Shown here piece by piece: positions 44,442 through 55,629 of a DNA stretch of 64,000 nucleotides. The position numbers and the translations under genes were made by a program. The stretch lies in NCBI GenBank assembly GCA_021495925.1, contig JAKEKT010000042.1, forward strand, positions 1 through 64,000, given 5' to 3'. Every line of letters begins with the position of its first letter. Position 1 is the stretch's first letter. Source of the DNA: Diplodia intermedia. Its lineage: Eukaryota > Ascomycota > Dothideomycetes > Botryosphaeriales > Botryosphaeriaceae. Under the pieces are notes generated by a model. It ran no database searches and was not told the DNA's origin. It saw only the letters and a program-made list of their open reading frames with translations.

Positions 44442-45374
44442 TCAAGCCATCTTCGCGCCTTTAGCATCCTCCTGATACAACTGCTGGTTCTCGACCCAGG
44501 CTGCAACGCCGGGTGTACATAGTTGTTGCAGCTCAGCCCAGTCATGTGCCTTTGCCGCCTTGCGAATCCGCGTGGAACTCACACCAATGCCTTCCTGACT
44601 AACGAGATGATCCACTTGTCGTGCCCATTCTGGCTTGAACCCATCCTTCGCCAGCGATCCGGCGGACAGCCCTTCGATGTATGCGATTTGTTCTTCTGTC
44701 GATCCGAACTCCTGGGAGCTCGAGTCGTTCGGGTCGGACGGGCGCAAAGTAGCAAGAATCTTGTGGCCAGGGTCGAAGTAGGGCGCCAGTGCTGAGAGCG
44801 GAGGCGAGTGGTCAGGGTAATACTTTGCCGCGAGAAAGCGGGTTACGGTGTCGTAGCCGATGAGATGCACATGCGTGGGGTTGCTGGGGTAAGGATTCGG
44901 TTCAGAGGTCGTAATCGCAATGGACTTGTCGGTATAGTACGGCTTTTTGGTCAGGCCGATATCGATCGCTACATCGGGGCGCGATTGAAAAGCGGAGGGT
45001 GTATTCGAGATGCTTGCCGAAAGGTCCTCGGCGAAAAGTGTCATCATGGCGAGACGATGTTCGAAGCTCGCAGGGGTAGGCGCCTTGTCCGCATTGTGTG
45101 TGCTGAAGAGAAGGAGTATCCGGTGAGGACTGGGGTCTCGGATGACAGGGCGAGTAACAGCAGATGTTGCAAGTGCTAGGTGGGCGATAGATGGTGGGTT
45201 GAACGAGGAGTCTAGTATGTACAGCGTTTTTGGAGGCTGCGGGGAGCTGGCAGCGGGGTTGATTGTGCGAACAACGCGAAAGGCAGACGACGAGGAAGTA
45301 AAGGCATGCAGCGCGGATTCGAGATCTGGCAGTAGCGCACGCATGGATGCGATGCGGCCCGCCATGTCTGCCAT
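44442..45374 (-). CDS. POF1-like nicotinamide-nucleotide adenylyltransferase family protein
   Basis: 310 residues, no intron. A nucleotidyltransferase Rossmann fold is shown by the N-terminal LYILDSSFNPPSIAHLAL (the FNPP..H form of the HxGH site) and the C-terminal GVSSTRIRKA (ISSTxxR motif), with HVHLIGYDTVTRFLAAKYY between. These are hallmarks of the NMN/nicotinate-mononucleotide adenylyltransferase superfamily, and the layout matches the yeast POF1 group rather than the main NMA1/2 enzymes. Predicted activity: adenylyl transfer to NMN or a related substrate in NAD metabolism or quality control. Cytosolic; intronless; 113 bases downstream of the HTH gene on the same strand. Confidence 0.85.
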   Translation of the reverse strand: MADMAGRIASMRALLPDLESALHAFTSSSSAFRVVRTINPAASSPQPPKTLYILDSSFNPPSIAHLALATSAVTRPVIRDPSPHRILLLFSTHNADKAPTPASFEHRLAMMTLFAEDLSASISNTPSAFQSRPDVAIDIGLTKKPYYTDKSIAITTSEPNPYPSNPTHVHLIGYDTVTRFLAAKYYPDHSPPLSALAPYFDPGHKILATLRPSDPNDSSSQEFGSTEEQIAYIEGLSAGSLAKDGFKPEWARQVDHLVSQEGIGVSSTRIRKAAKAHDWAELQQLCTPGVAAWVENQQLYQEDAKGAKMA

Positions 45375-45487
45375 TGAGGGTGAGTGCGAAAAGTGAGCAG
45401 GGCAAGGCTGGCTGTGGTGGTTGCGACTGGTGCGACGCGGCGGAGATTGCGCACAGACCCGATCTCGCGGTGAGGTCAGATCACCAG

Positions 45488-46225
45488 TCAGGGAACAGGC
45501 GCGGGAGGCGGCGGCGGGTAAACACTCATGGCCTCATTGCGCCCTGCCGAGTCGCCCACAACAGCCGGGTCCATGGGGATGCTGTCGGGCTGCGTCAGCT
45601 CCTCACGCAGGCGCGAGGCCAGGTCTGCCTCCTGCATGTCCACGTCCTGCGGCGGCTCGCCAGTCTCGTGCTCACTGGGTGCGGCGAAAGACATTAACTG
45701 ATGTTGAACGTAGAGAGGGCTGTGCTGAGGCTGAGGCGGAGGCGCATACTTTGGCTGCTGCTGGGGCTGGTGTTGCTGCTGGTGTTGCTGCTGGTGTTGC
45801 TGCTGCTGCTGTTGCTGCAATTGCTGCGGCTGCTGGTCCGGCTGCTCGTGCGGCGGCGACAGCTGGGGGAGCGGCTGCTGGCCCTCGAGCGAGGCTGACG
45901 GCGGACCTTGCGGCGGCTCCTGCTGCTCGTCCTCGGCCAGCTGGGCGTCGGCCTTCTTCGGTGTAGCGGTTGCATCCTTGCGCGGACGGCCGGTGCGCTT
46001 GCCATCCTCAATGTGCTTCAGCTCGATCTTCTTGCTGACGTCTGGGTCGAAGCCGCGCTTGCGGGCTCTGCTGTAGATGTGCCGGATGGTCCGACTCGCG
46101 ACGCCTGTCTGCTCCAGGATCTCTTTGTCCGAGAAGCCATTGACCTTGAGCGTCAGCGCCTGCACGCGCGTGGCAATGTCATGCGGCGCGTGCCGTTCCT
46201 TTGCGTCCTTGGCCTCCTTGGACAT
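45488..46225 (-). CDS. HTH / AT-hook / glutamine-rich putative DNA-binding protein
   Basis: 245 residues, single exon. The start chosen is ATG 46225 (MSKEAKDAKERH); the frame is open upstream but with poor, Arg-rich sequence. Residues ~10-70 form a helix-turn-helix like those of Tc1/pogo-type transposases (LKVNGFSDKEILEQTGVASR, then IRHIYSRARKRGFDP). A minor-groove AT-hook, GKRTGRPRKD, follows. The centre is a long Gln run with His and Pro (about 45770-45830). The end is PYPPPPPAPVP-like. No transposase catalytic domain is present, so it may be a host protein derived from, or sharing the HTH of, a transposase; probably nuclear. Divergent from methionine synthase. Confidence 0.72.
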   Translation of the reverse strand: MSKEAKDAKERHAPHDIATRVQALTLKVNGFSDKEILEQTGVASRTIRHIYSRARKRGFDPDVSKKIELKHIEDGKRTGRPRKDATATPKKADAQLAEDEQQEPPQGPPSASLEGQQPLPQLSPPHEQPDQQPQQLQQQQQQQHQQQHQQQHQPQQQPKYAPPPQPQHSPLYVQHQLMSFAAPSEHETGEPPQDVDMQEADLASRLREELTQPDSIPMDPAVVGDSAGRNEAMSVYPPPPPAPVP

Positions 46226-47593
46226 GACGGGCAGCGATGGAGTGACAGCGGGCGAGGGTGATATTGTTCGAGAGACGCGTGCGGAGGAGCGAGGCACGGA
46301 AGGGGCGCGCAGAAAAGTATGTGGCCGACCGGGCGCCATGTGCCGTCCCCTCCACCGCCGGTTTCCGAGCGTCCGCGCCGCCGCTCGCACTCCTCCATCG
46401 GCAAGAGAACGGCCGCGTCTTATGCACATCGCGATACAGGAAGCCGGCGGCTGGCCTAGGCTCTCTCTTATCTTGCTGCATGCGCCTTTCTGAGCGTCGC
46501 CGGCTGGGAGAGCTGGTCGCGTGCGCGCTGCTGGGCCGCGTCCACTGCCTGCCATGCAGCAGCTGGAAGCACCGCACGCACGCCGTTGACGTGCTCTACC
46601 TGCTCTACATCGCACAACGGCTGTGGAGTGTGCAAGCATGACGGGGCTGGCTGATTCGTGCGATATTCTGACAGAGCGAGGCTTAGGTGCTTGGAGAGTC
46701 GGGCTGGATCTGGAGTGACATTCCGCTCCTGCTCCTGCGTCTGGCCGGTTGCTTGATTCATCGCCCGTTTCTATGTATACCCTGACGCGCGGACCTACAA
46801 GGTACGTATCGTCCACAGATACGGCTGCGAGTCATCGCGCTCGGACTTTGGAGAGTTTACTACTCCGTACGCTTGGCCTCAGGGTCCCGCGCGAATTACT
46901 GGCTGCTTTTCGGACAGATGCTTCTTCGGGCGCCCATCGGCGACAATCCAGACTGTAATGCGCCGAGGAACCCCGGGGCAAGCACGCTCTGCCTCGAGCG
47001 CTGTGGCGCCACGGCGCGTGGAGATGGCACGCAGCACTGGCCAGCCCACGCCCATGTGCGGCCTTGGGGCGAAGGTTTGGAGTGCAGGCTGCGCCGGAGG
47101 AGCTCGTTGTGGCCTCAGGCAGCCGGGCGTGGCAGAGCTTGCAATGCCGAGGGGCATCTGCCGAAGATCGACTTTTGCGTGTGCGCGCGGACTCCATCAA
47201 GGTAGCTACCCCAGAACGCGGGGCAGCTTGTTGGAGGCGTATAAATACTCCATAGACCTCCGCCCTGTGTGTCGGCGAGCTTTGACTCGTGAAAAATCGA
47301 CCATGTCGGCGGCGCAGACTTTCTCGGCTCGCCCAATTGCGACCGACATCGGAATGAGCACGCCAGTGACGCTTTCGGCGCTAGCCCACCTCCCGCCCAC
47401 AGGCCAATGGCGGGGCGCGAGTATATTTTTCTCGCGCCCCTCCCCGCCGACCGTCAACCTTCATCCTCCCCACTACCTCCTCCATCTCCTCCCTCCCCAT
47501 TCATAAAGGCCTCTGCACCCGCCGGAGCCTTTACTCCAACGCTTCTCTTCACCTGCTCTTTACCCCCACGTACTCAGAGCAACTCCCGCCAAG
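46226..47593. other. 1.37-kb divergent promoter region upstream of methionine synthase
   Basis: Between the HTH gene and MET6. Contains TGACTC at 47283-47288 (the core of a CPC1/GCN4-type amino-acid control site), CT-rich tracts just before the MET6 start (about 47460-47580) and a TCATAAAGG at 47500-47508. Open frames over 46250-47500 on both strands lack family features. Confidence 0.5.
47283..47288 (+). promoter_or_regulatory. possible CPC1/GCN4 half-site upstream of methionine synthase
   Basis: TGACTC about 310 bases upstream of the MET6 ATG. The core is shared with the general amino-acid control element TGACTCA, the last base differing. Short and so possibly chance. Confidence 0.25.
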
Positions 47594-50003
47594 ATGGTCC
47601 AGTCGTCCGTCCTCGGTTTCCCCCGCATGGGTGTGAACCGTGACCTGAAGAAGGCCAACGAGGCCTACTGGGCCGGTAAGATCTCGCGCGACGAGGTCCT
47701 CGCCGAGGGCAAGAGGCTCCGTCTCGCCCACTGGCAGATCCAGAAGGATGCCGGCGTCGATGTCATCCCCAGCAACGACTTTGCCTTCTACGACCACGTT
47801 CTCGACCACATCCAGATGTTCAACGTAAGCCATTTCCCCGCCGCCATCGATGCGAATTCATCTAACAATCCATCTTGCAGGCTATCCCCGAGCGCTACTC
47901 CAAGCACGGCCTCGAGCCCATTGACGAGTACTTCGCCATGGGCCGTGGTCACCAGAAGGACGGCATTGACGTCCCCTCTCTGGTAAGCGCACACGTATAC
48001 TACAATGGGGCAAATTGAATCTGACAAGCCTTCAGGAAATGGTCAAGTGGTTCGACTCGAACTACCACTACGTCAAGCCTACCCTTCAGGACAACCAGAC
48101 GTTCAAGCTGGCTGCCAACCCCAAGCCTGTCGCCGAGTTCCTTGAGGCCAAGGCGGCTGGCATCACCACCCGCCCCGTTCTCGTCGGCCCGGTCTCCTTC
48201 CTTGCCCTTGGTAAGGCCGACCGTGGCCAGAGCGTCAACCCCATCTCCCTCCTCGAGAAGCTGCTCCCCGTCTACGTCGAGCTGCTCGAGAAGCTGAAGG
48301 CTGCTGGCGCCGAGACCGTCCAGATCGACGAGCCTGTTCTCGTCTTCGACCTCCCCGCCGAGGTCAAGAACGCTTTCAAGCCTGCCTACGAGAAGCTCTC
48401 TGGCTCCAACCTTCCCAAGATCGTCCTTGCCACCTACTTCGGTGACATCGTCCACAACTTCGATGTCCTGCCCGCCATCTCTCAGCTCTACGGTCTCCAC
48501 ATCGACCTTGTCCGCAACCCCGAGCAGCTCCTTCCTGTCATTGAGAAGCTCGGCTCGAAGCAGATCCTGTCTGCTGGTGTTGTCGACGGCCGTAACATCT
48601 GGAAGACCAACTTCAAGAGGGCCATCGAGCTCGTCGAGACTGCCGTCCAGAAGCTCGGCAAGGAGCGTGTCATCGTTGCCACCTCCAGCTCCCTCCTCCA
48701 CACCCCCCACACCCTCGCCAGCGAGAAGAAGCTCGATGCTGAGGTCCGCGACTGGTTCTCGTTCGCCAGCGAGAAGGCGGTTGAGGTTGCCGTCATCGCC
48801 AAGGCCGTCACTGAGGGCCCCGCCGCTGTCCGTGAGCAGATCGATGCCAACGCCAAGTCGATGCAGTCTCGCGCCTCGTCTGCCCGCACCAACGACCCCG
48901 ACGTCAAGAAGCGCCAGTCTGAGGTCGCCCCTGAGCACCACAACCGCAAGTCTGCGTTCCCTGAGCGCTACGCTCAGCAGAAGACCCACCTCAAGCTCCC
49001 TCTCTTCCCCACCACTACTATCGGCTCGTTCCCCCAGACCAAGGAGATCCGTATCCAGCGTAACAAGTTCACCAAGGGTGAGATCACCGCTGCGGAGTAC
49101 GAGAAGTTCATTGAGAAGGAGATCGACGAGGTCATCAAGGTCCAGGACGAGCTTGACCTTGACGTCTACGTCCACGGTGAGCCCGAGCGTAACGACATGG
49201 TCCAGTACTTCGGTGAGCGCCTGAACGGCTACGTCTTCACCACCCACGCCTGGGTCCAGTCTTACGGCTCTCGCTGCGTCCGTCCCCCGATCATCGTCGG
49301 TGACATCTCTCGTCCCGCTCCCATGACCGTCAAGGAGTCCAAGTATGCTGCCCAGAAGTCCAGCAAGCCCATGAAGGGCATGCTTACTGGCCCCATCACC
49401 TGCCTTCGCTGGTCTTTCCCCCGTGACGACGTCCACCAGTCCGTCCAGGCTCAGCAGCTCGCCCTTGCCCTCCGCGATGAGGTTGTTGATCTTGAGGCTG
49501 CTGGTATCTACGTCATCCAGGTCGATGAGCCCGCCCTCCGTGAGGGTCTTCCCCTCCGCTCCGGCAAGGAGCGTGAGGCCTACCTCACCTGGGCCGTCGA
49601 CTCGTTCAAGCTCTCGACTGCTGGTGTCGCCGACTCTACTCAGATCCACTCTCACTTCTGTTACTCTGAGTTCCAGGACTTCTTCCACGCCATCGCCGCT
49701 CTCGATGCCGATGTCCTCTCCATCGAGAACAGCAAGAGTGACGCCAAGCTTCTCAAGGTCTTCGTCGACAAGGAGTACCCCCGCCACATCGGACCCGGTG
49801 TCTACGACATCCACTCCCCGCGTGTTCCCTCTGAGGACGAGATCAAGTACCGCATCGAGGAGATGCTTGCTTACCTCAAGCCCGAGCAGCTCTGGATCAA
49901 CCCTGACTGCGGTCTCAAGACCCGTCAGTGGAAGGAGACCAAGGAGGCGCTGACCAACCTGGTCAACGCTGCCAAGTTCTACCGCCAGAAGCACGCCAAC
50001 TAA
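47594..50003 (+). CDS. MET6: cobalamin-independent methionine synthase
   Basis: 766 residues in three exons (47594-47824, 47881-47982, 48036-50003), the normal length for fungal 5-methyltetrahydropteroyltriglutamate-homocysteine methyltransferase. It makes methionine from homocysteine and methyl-folate in the cytosol. The start MVQSSVLGFPRMG is the conserved N-terminus. The C-terminal catalytic barrel has TTTIGSFPQTKEIR, the IQVDEPALREGLP substrate site, zinc ligands in SHFCYSEF (His, Cys), and the final Cys in NPDCGLKTR. Codon use is strongly biased to C-ending codons (GTC, CTC, AAG), as in highly expressed genes. This bias creates long open mirror frames on the other strand that are not genes. 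Confidence 0.98.
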
Positions 50004-51839
50004 GCGTGCAGCAGCTACTCCAACATAGCTGCGACAGGCACCAGCAATGGTGACTGGCATTTCATGTGTTATGATATCAAAAGTCTTTTCAACAGGCATG
50101 ATATGAGTGGGTTGAGAGAATTCAACATGGGCGTTTTTTTCAACAATGGAAACTTTGCAAGGCGTTTTGGTCAGGGGAACGGATGGGGAAAAATCGCAGC
50201 GTTCAACATGCGCCGCAAGCTCTTGGTCGGTTAAGAGTTGAATACCCCTCAACAGGGTCATTGATGATAGTATATAGGGTGCCACAAGAAGCAACCCGAG
50301 TATGATACCAATAACGGAACAAGATTTAAAGTTCCTTCTGACTTCATTCCACCTCGCTTGCTTATCACGTGAAGACACCTCGACCAGCGTACGGCCTCGG
50401 ATGTTGACGAAAGTCAGCTTGGAGCCTTGGGTGCTGTTGGGACGAGCCACCCCGCGTGCTTTCCTATCGATACCATGCCCCTGAGGCGCCAAAAGGTGTT
50501 GAACGCTGACGTCGATGGTGGTCCTTGCTCACAGCGCTGTGTCACTAATGAGATGGCAGCACGGCTGTCCAACGCACTACTCGGCAAGTCGCCAGAGCGA
50601 CCAATACATCAGCAGACACCGGTTCTTCTTGCCGTTGACTCGGGGCTTGATGGGTCGACATATTTCGGAACATGGTCCTTCACACTACTCGAATAAGCAC
50701 GAGAGGGCCCCTGCTCAGTAAATGCGAGGTGATGAGATGGGCGTCCCAATAGCGTGGGCCGTTCAATAAAGGGCTTCCGGCAGCACGAGCGTAGCCGAGC
50801 GATCCCGTCCAACCTCCCAGAAGAGGAATTAATTTGTACAGAAACGCAACGGGAGGGAGAAATGAGGCGGGTGACTAAGGGACCGGTGAAGGGCGCGCAC
50901 GGGGTGGAGGGCGGTCCACGAGCCGGAAAGTAAGCATCAGCGGCGCCTCTCTTTCCGCAACCGCTTTACGCGGAACGGCGGGTAGGGCTGACAATTTTAG
51001 AGCAGAGTTTTGATTGCGTTTCAAGAGCGTGCCTCGCCCGTGTTTCACCATCCAAGGGACTGACAAGGCGGATAGGCAAGGCGACGGCGGCAGCGGCAGC
51101 GGCAGCACTCCTTCCGGCTAGCACCCGCGGAAGGGGGGCGGCGCGGCACGTCCGCGTGGCCGTTGATGGTGCCGTTAGTGAAATGAGCAGTCGAGAAGTG
51201 AATCATTGACAACGCAAGCCTGCATTTTAGCTCCGGACGATGGTTTTATTGCGTCGTCCCTCCATCACGTCTGATCGGACTCGCCAAATTGACGGCGATG
51301 ATCCGCAGAAGGGGGGGTGCGGTCTGGTCTCGGTCTCGCCGCGTGGACGGAACGACGTTCGCACGAAATTGGGAGTTTGATTTCAAGCAGAGGACGCACG
51401 GGTCTAATTACGGGGATCTGCGGCTTATGCGAGGCCGCACACACGTACCCACGCTCCACCGTTTGCGCCTCCCCCCCATCGCCATGCTGGAAGGCGCCCC
51501 GTGCCCGGAGCACCATCTCGCTACCGACGAGACATGGGGGCGTGGATGAGGGCCAGAAAGTTATAGAATCTCCGCTATTATTTCGCCTCATGCCGCCCAT
51601 CATTACTTCGCTCTGGCTTCGCACGTACACCGATACTTTTTTCACTTTTCATCCAGCCCGTCCCTCAGACACTTTTTGTCTTCTTCCTCTTCAGTCGCTC
51701 ACGCCCACGATACAGAGCTTCAGCACCAGGCGTCTGAGCCTTTCTTTTCTTTCCGAGAGGACAAGAACCCAGCTTTCCTTCTCACGCGTACCGGCCTACG
51801 TACCACCACCACCACCACCACCACCAAAAAACCACACTC
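50004..51839. other. 1.8-kb intergenic region
   Basis: MET6 3' flank, then GC-rich sequence (50870-51150), then a pyrimidine-rich leader (51600-51800) ending in ACC repeats (51803-51826) before the small ORF at 51840. No gene is recognised; open frames here have no protein-like bias. Confidence 0.45.
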
Positions 51840-52235
51840 ATGATGGCCACGACCACCGCCACCTGCACCACCACCACCGCGGCCTCCGCCGGCTTCGCGA
51901 CGGGCGCGCTGCAGGTGCCCAAGCACGTGGGGGCGACGGCGCGCGCGCACTCGTCGGACCGCGCGCGGTCGTTCCGGCGCACGCAGTACAAGAAGTCGGC
52001 CAAGGCCCGGCTGGACGAGCTGGTCCGCGAGATCACGACGACGCGGCACGAGCGCGAGGCGCGCACGCCGCGTGCCCATTATAACAGCGAGCTGGACGAG
52101 AGCATCAAGCTGCTGCACGACAAGCACGCCGCGCTGGAGATTTGGAGCCAGGAGCTGCGGTGCGGCGGCGGCCAGGCGGCGGAAAGGTCGAGGAGTAGGA
52201 GCGGGACGAGGGGCGCGGAGAGCGGGCCGGAGTGA
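51840..52235 (+). CDS. small hypothetical protein with helical central part
   Basis: 131 residues, single exon. The N-terminus is Thr/Ala-rich (MMATTTATCTTTTAASAG) and the C-terminus is a basic Ser/Arg tail (AERSRSRSGTRG). The centre (SAKARLDELVREITTTRHER and ELDESIKLLHDKHAALEIW) is likely helical or a coiled coil. A pyrimidine-rich stretch directly upstream resembles a fungal leader. No family is recognised. Third positions are GC-rich as in neighbouring genes, which supports coding. Confidence 0.5.
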   Translation: MMATTTATCTTTTAASAGFATGALQVPKHVGATARAHSSDRARSFRRTQYKKSAKARLDELVREITTTRHEREARTPRAHYNSELDESIKLLHDKHAALEIWSQELRCGGGQAAERSRSRSGTRGAESGPE

Positions 52236-52354
52236 GTGGGGAAATGGAGGGAGCGAGAGATGTGTGTATGTGGGGTTTGTGGGTGGAGTGTGAGGGGTGA
52301 TGAGGGATTTTCCAAGTGAAAAGGTATGTTGGTCTTTGTTTTTTGTGGCTCTCC

Positions 52355-52391
<37 letters not shown>

Positions 52392-53679
52392 TGGTCGTCG
52401 TCATCGGGGGGGTGGGGAGTCATGAGGGGGTGGAGGGAGCTTGGGCTTGCGAGGGTGCCGGGGTTGGTCGGTGCTAAGTATTTGATGGACAATGTCAGCT
52501 GACGAGGTGGTGCGCGACAGAACACAGACGACAAAGATCAGTGTTTTCTTTTTTTGGGGGCTACAAAAAGGAAACTATCGAACGCACGCCCTCCTTTTTC
52601 CCCGCCTCCTCTCTCTCCCTCTAGGCTCCGAAACTGCTCCGGCATGATGCAGGACACATGCCGGTCCGGTCTGTGGAAGAAGAAGACAGACAGACCGACG
52701 AACGCTTTTCTCGAGATATCATGCGCTACTCCACGCGAACGGATCACCACGTACAACCATAGCGACTACAGGACAGTCCCTGGACACCATCAGATCGGTC
52801 GATCCGGATCACATTCCCGACGACCGGACGGACAATACGAAGACGAAGGATGTGGACCATCCGGGAAGGTCCTCTTCACAACCTCTCGAGATTTGACCCA
52901 GAAGTCCGACTGGACGTAGTCCACTTCGACGGCTTTTGGAGTAGTATCTTTTTAGGATGGGGCAGGGTGCGCATTTCTGGGATTCAGGCGTAGTGGATTT
53001 CGTTTTTCTTTTCTCCCCCTTCTCGACAAAAATCATTTTGCTTGCACAGCCAAATTCTTTCAGATTCTGGTGTTAGGGGGGAACATGTTTTGGTTTTGTT
53101 TTTCTTGCGCTGGTGATGGCGTTTCACCGCTTTCTTCTTTTACACTTCAACTCTATACCCCTCGTTACTGCGTCTCGAGACCTTTGAAATCTTCAACTTG
53201 TTATAGCAGTGCACCACAGTATATGATACGTCCTTCTCCTTTTCCTGTTAGAAGAACGCCAGAACGGTAGGCGGGGGCCAAGACAAGTAGGTAAGTGGTT
53301 GACTGGTCGATCTATGCTACAGACCTGCAGGCCTCACTATATCCTTCAAGCGTTGTGTCCATCTTGAGGCATGCTACCTAATTAAACATAAAGAGCAAAC
53401 TCCTCCAGGCTCCCTGCCTGAAATCCCAGTTTACCATGAACTGGCTAGTGCCAGTCTCGCTAAAACCTCTTAAAAGCCGCGTGGGAAAAATTCGAAGAAA
53501 GAGTTGCTGGATGTAGAGCGAAAGAATCAGAGCGCCTAAAAGAAAATTTCTTCGTCCCGCAGCAGCCTTTCATTCTTGTCGGGGAGTTGTGCATTTCTGC
53601 AAATGTCGCAGTCGTTAAGCGGTAGTGGTATCCTTCAACGTCGTCCCGACTCTTCGTAACGGCGACAGAATCTTTCAAA
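52236..53679. other. 1.4-kb intergenic region with CT microsatellite
   Basis: Contains a (CT)n run at 52361-52387 and G-rich patches after it. No gene seen; short frames at 52554-52919 and 53460-53762 lack support. Confidence 0.5.
52361..52387 (+). repeat. (CT)13 microsatellite
   Basis: Uninterrupted CT dinucleotides, preceded by an imperfect CTCCCTCTAT. Confidence 0.9.
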
Positions 53680-54155
53680 TCAGTCCCACCACCACGTCTC
53701 ATCTGGCTCCTCATCTGGCTCCTCATCTGGCTCCTCCGCTGGCTCCTCGACTCGCTGATCATCCTTCAGTGTAGCAGCCCAAGCCGCCACGAGCGTCTCG
53801 AAATCCGTCCGCATTTCCTCGTCGAGGCCAAACTCAACCATCTTTCTCCCCACCACTATAAGCCACATCCTATGCGGGGCTGCCACCTTCACGTCCTTCG
53901 AACCATCTGAGGGGTCGAGGTTCCTTGCCTTTTGCCATACCGATAGGTGTAATCGGTCAATGCACCCAGAATTCATGCGGTGCTGTGAGGAGGCACTGCC
54001 GTTCCTTGAAGTGGCTGTAGGAGAGTTTATTGGGTTTTGGATAGTTGTTGGCGTCATCTCCAGAGCTGCGGACGTTTTCCAAGCAGATAGGACAGGGTTC
54101 TGTGCCAATTTTTTTTTTTTTTTTTTTGCATATCTTTCTCAGTGGCCGGTATCAT
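53680..54155 (-). pseudogene. broken RING-finger gene
   Basis: ATG 54155 opens MIPATEKDMQ and enters a run of 19 A (minus strand; 54109-54127). One base out of step beyond the run, the frame reads IGTEPCPICLENV, a RING-type CxxC, and continues to TAPHEFWVH before a stop. The adjoining frame takes over with CIDRLHLSVWQK, so HEFWVH plus CIDR would complete a RING-H2-like core, and runs to a Glu/Pro/Asp repeat (EEPDEEPDEEPDE) and a stop at 53680. Two frame changes, at the A run and near 53955-53965, break what looks like one gene. The intact RING-type gene at 54621 lies just upstream. The stand-alone open frame (125 residues from ATG 54057) might still be translated. Confidence 0.5.
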
Positions 54156-54620
54156 GAAGCGAAAATAGAATTCGTGGGTTGTTATACTGAAAGCGGAGGT
54201 AGCTGCGTCGGAGAAAGGTCGGTTGCACAAAGACGAGGAGGATATTGAGATATCTTTGGTTGTAACGGATGTGTGATTGCACTTGTTACGATTTTGTATG
54301 TCTCAAGTGCTCTGGGGGGGTATGACTCTCGACCAGGTTTGACTTTAGACTGGTTCCATCTTCGTGTGCATAACAGTTAATTTACCACGTTGATTCGGCG
54401 CTGATACACGATCTATGTGTATACTCTTTGTGATGATTTTCCTATCATTTTCAATTTTCCCAAGGGTATATTTGCTCAAGTCTCCACAATCGCCGCGCTG
54501 GCAAGCCCCCAGCGAATACCTTCTCTCTTATCGACCCCAATTCAGCAGCTTTGGCTTTGCTTCCTGACAGATAGCAGACTTCGCTTCGTGGAATGATACC
54601 ACTCAGAAGTTTCTGATGAT
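54156..54620. other. intergenic, AT-rich
   Basis: Between the broken and the intact RING-type genes. Nothing recognised. Confidence 0.45.
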
Positions 54621-55199
54621 TCAAAGTAGGCGATCTGCTTGTATCCTCCTGTAGTAGGCCAGGTCGGCCTCTGCAGTCTCGGGGAAGTGTTTCCGTGTGA
54701 AGAATTCCAAGTAGCCTTCTACAGTCTCCTCAAGGAAGAATTCCGGCGTGAACCATGGCAGGTGATATTGGCGGGGCCAGTAAGGCGGGTCTTTCTGTAG
54801 TTTCCACGGCCCCCGGCACATCGGGCATGTCGGAAACTTCCCGCCCAGTTTGCTCCGTGTGGCAACAATCATGAGACATGTGTGTCCGAATACATGGCCA
54901 CACCAGAGTTTGTAGGGGATCTCACCGGAAACGGCCTCATCGCTGCCGTTTACGTAGTCCTTGATTTCGCTGAACTTGGCGAAACCCCGCAGGCATATGT
55001 CGCAGCACGTGGTGCCGAATTGCTTCAAGTCTTCCGTAGTAGCAGGCACACAATATGCGCGTCGGAGGGTATCGTCTGCCTCGGTACCTCGACCTCGGTG
55101 ATCATGGCAGATGCATTTGTGGGCGTGGTCGGACATTTGGGCGTTGTGGTGTAGTATTTTTGCATGAGACTTATCGGGAGGGCGGTTCGAGACGTTCAT
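54621..55199 (-). CDS. RING-type zinc-finger protein
   Basis: 192 residues from ATG 55199, single exon; the frame is open upstream to 55304 but without an ATG. The RING-like core is TTCCDICLRGF, then KLWCGHVFGHTCLMIV and FPTCPMCRGPW, giving CxxC, CGHxxxxxC and CxxC in the usual order; probably a RING E3 ubiquitin ligase domain with a long first loop. A second Cys/His cluster (HKCICHDH) lies nearer the N-terminus. The C-terminal ~70 residues are aromatic-rich (YWPRQYHLPWFTPEFF) with no known domain. It lies beside a broken RING gene, hinting at local duplication of such genes. Confidence 0.65.
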   Translation of the reverse strand: MNVSNRPPDKSHAKILHHNAQMSDHAHKCICHDHRGRGTEADDTLRRAYCVPATTEDLKQFGTTCCDICLRGFAKFSEIKDYVNGSDEAVSGEIPYKLWCGHVFGHTCLMIVATRSKLGGKFPTCPMCRGPWKLQKDPPYWPRQYHLPWFTPEFFLEETVEGYLEFFTRKHFPETAEADLAYYRRIQADRLL

Positions 55200-55629
55200 T
55201 AAAAAGGTATTGCGTTGTGTCCTCAGATCGTGTATGAAGTAAGTTTGCAAACTGGGGACCTCTGACCCGTGGGTTGACTTTCCACCGTACCACAGCCTGA
55301 CCAACCGGCCATGCCAACACTTTCGAAAAACAAAGCAAAAATTTACCCCGAAATGCCCACTACCAGTATTTCCGCCTCTTTATCGGCTATGCCGTGAGAT
55401 AACCAGAAAGGAAAAGCCTGGGCATCACGTCGTCCAGTGTGCAGCACGGGCTTCTGCCGCAACGCCACCGAGTAATGCTGCCTCTTTGCGCAATTTTGTC
55501 CCACGAGAGCTCTCACCAAGGTGGAAAAGATAAGAAGTCACAAGGTCTGCGCGCGTTCCAGGGTACGAGGTGTCTGGCTTCGAGTGAGATCACCCAACTC
55601 AACCATCCCAGCCAAATCTGTACGGTACG
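55200..55629. other. intergenic region
   Basis: 5' flank of the RING gene. The minus-strand frame from 55304 continues into the RING ORF without ATG. Nothing else recognised. Confidence 0.45.

Noticed and set aside
48000..50492. 830-residue open frame on the minus strand
   Set aside because: It mirrors the MET6 gene. Strong codon bias there leaves the antisense frame free of stops, and the translation has the Leu/Asp/Glu-rich look of a mirror frame.
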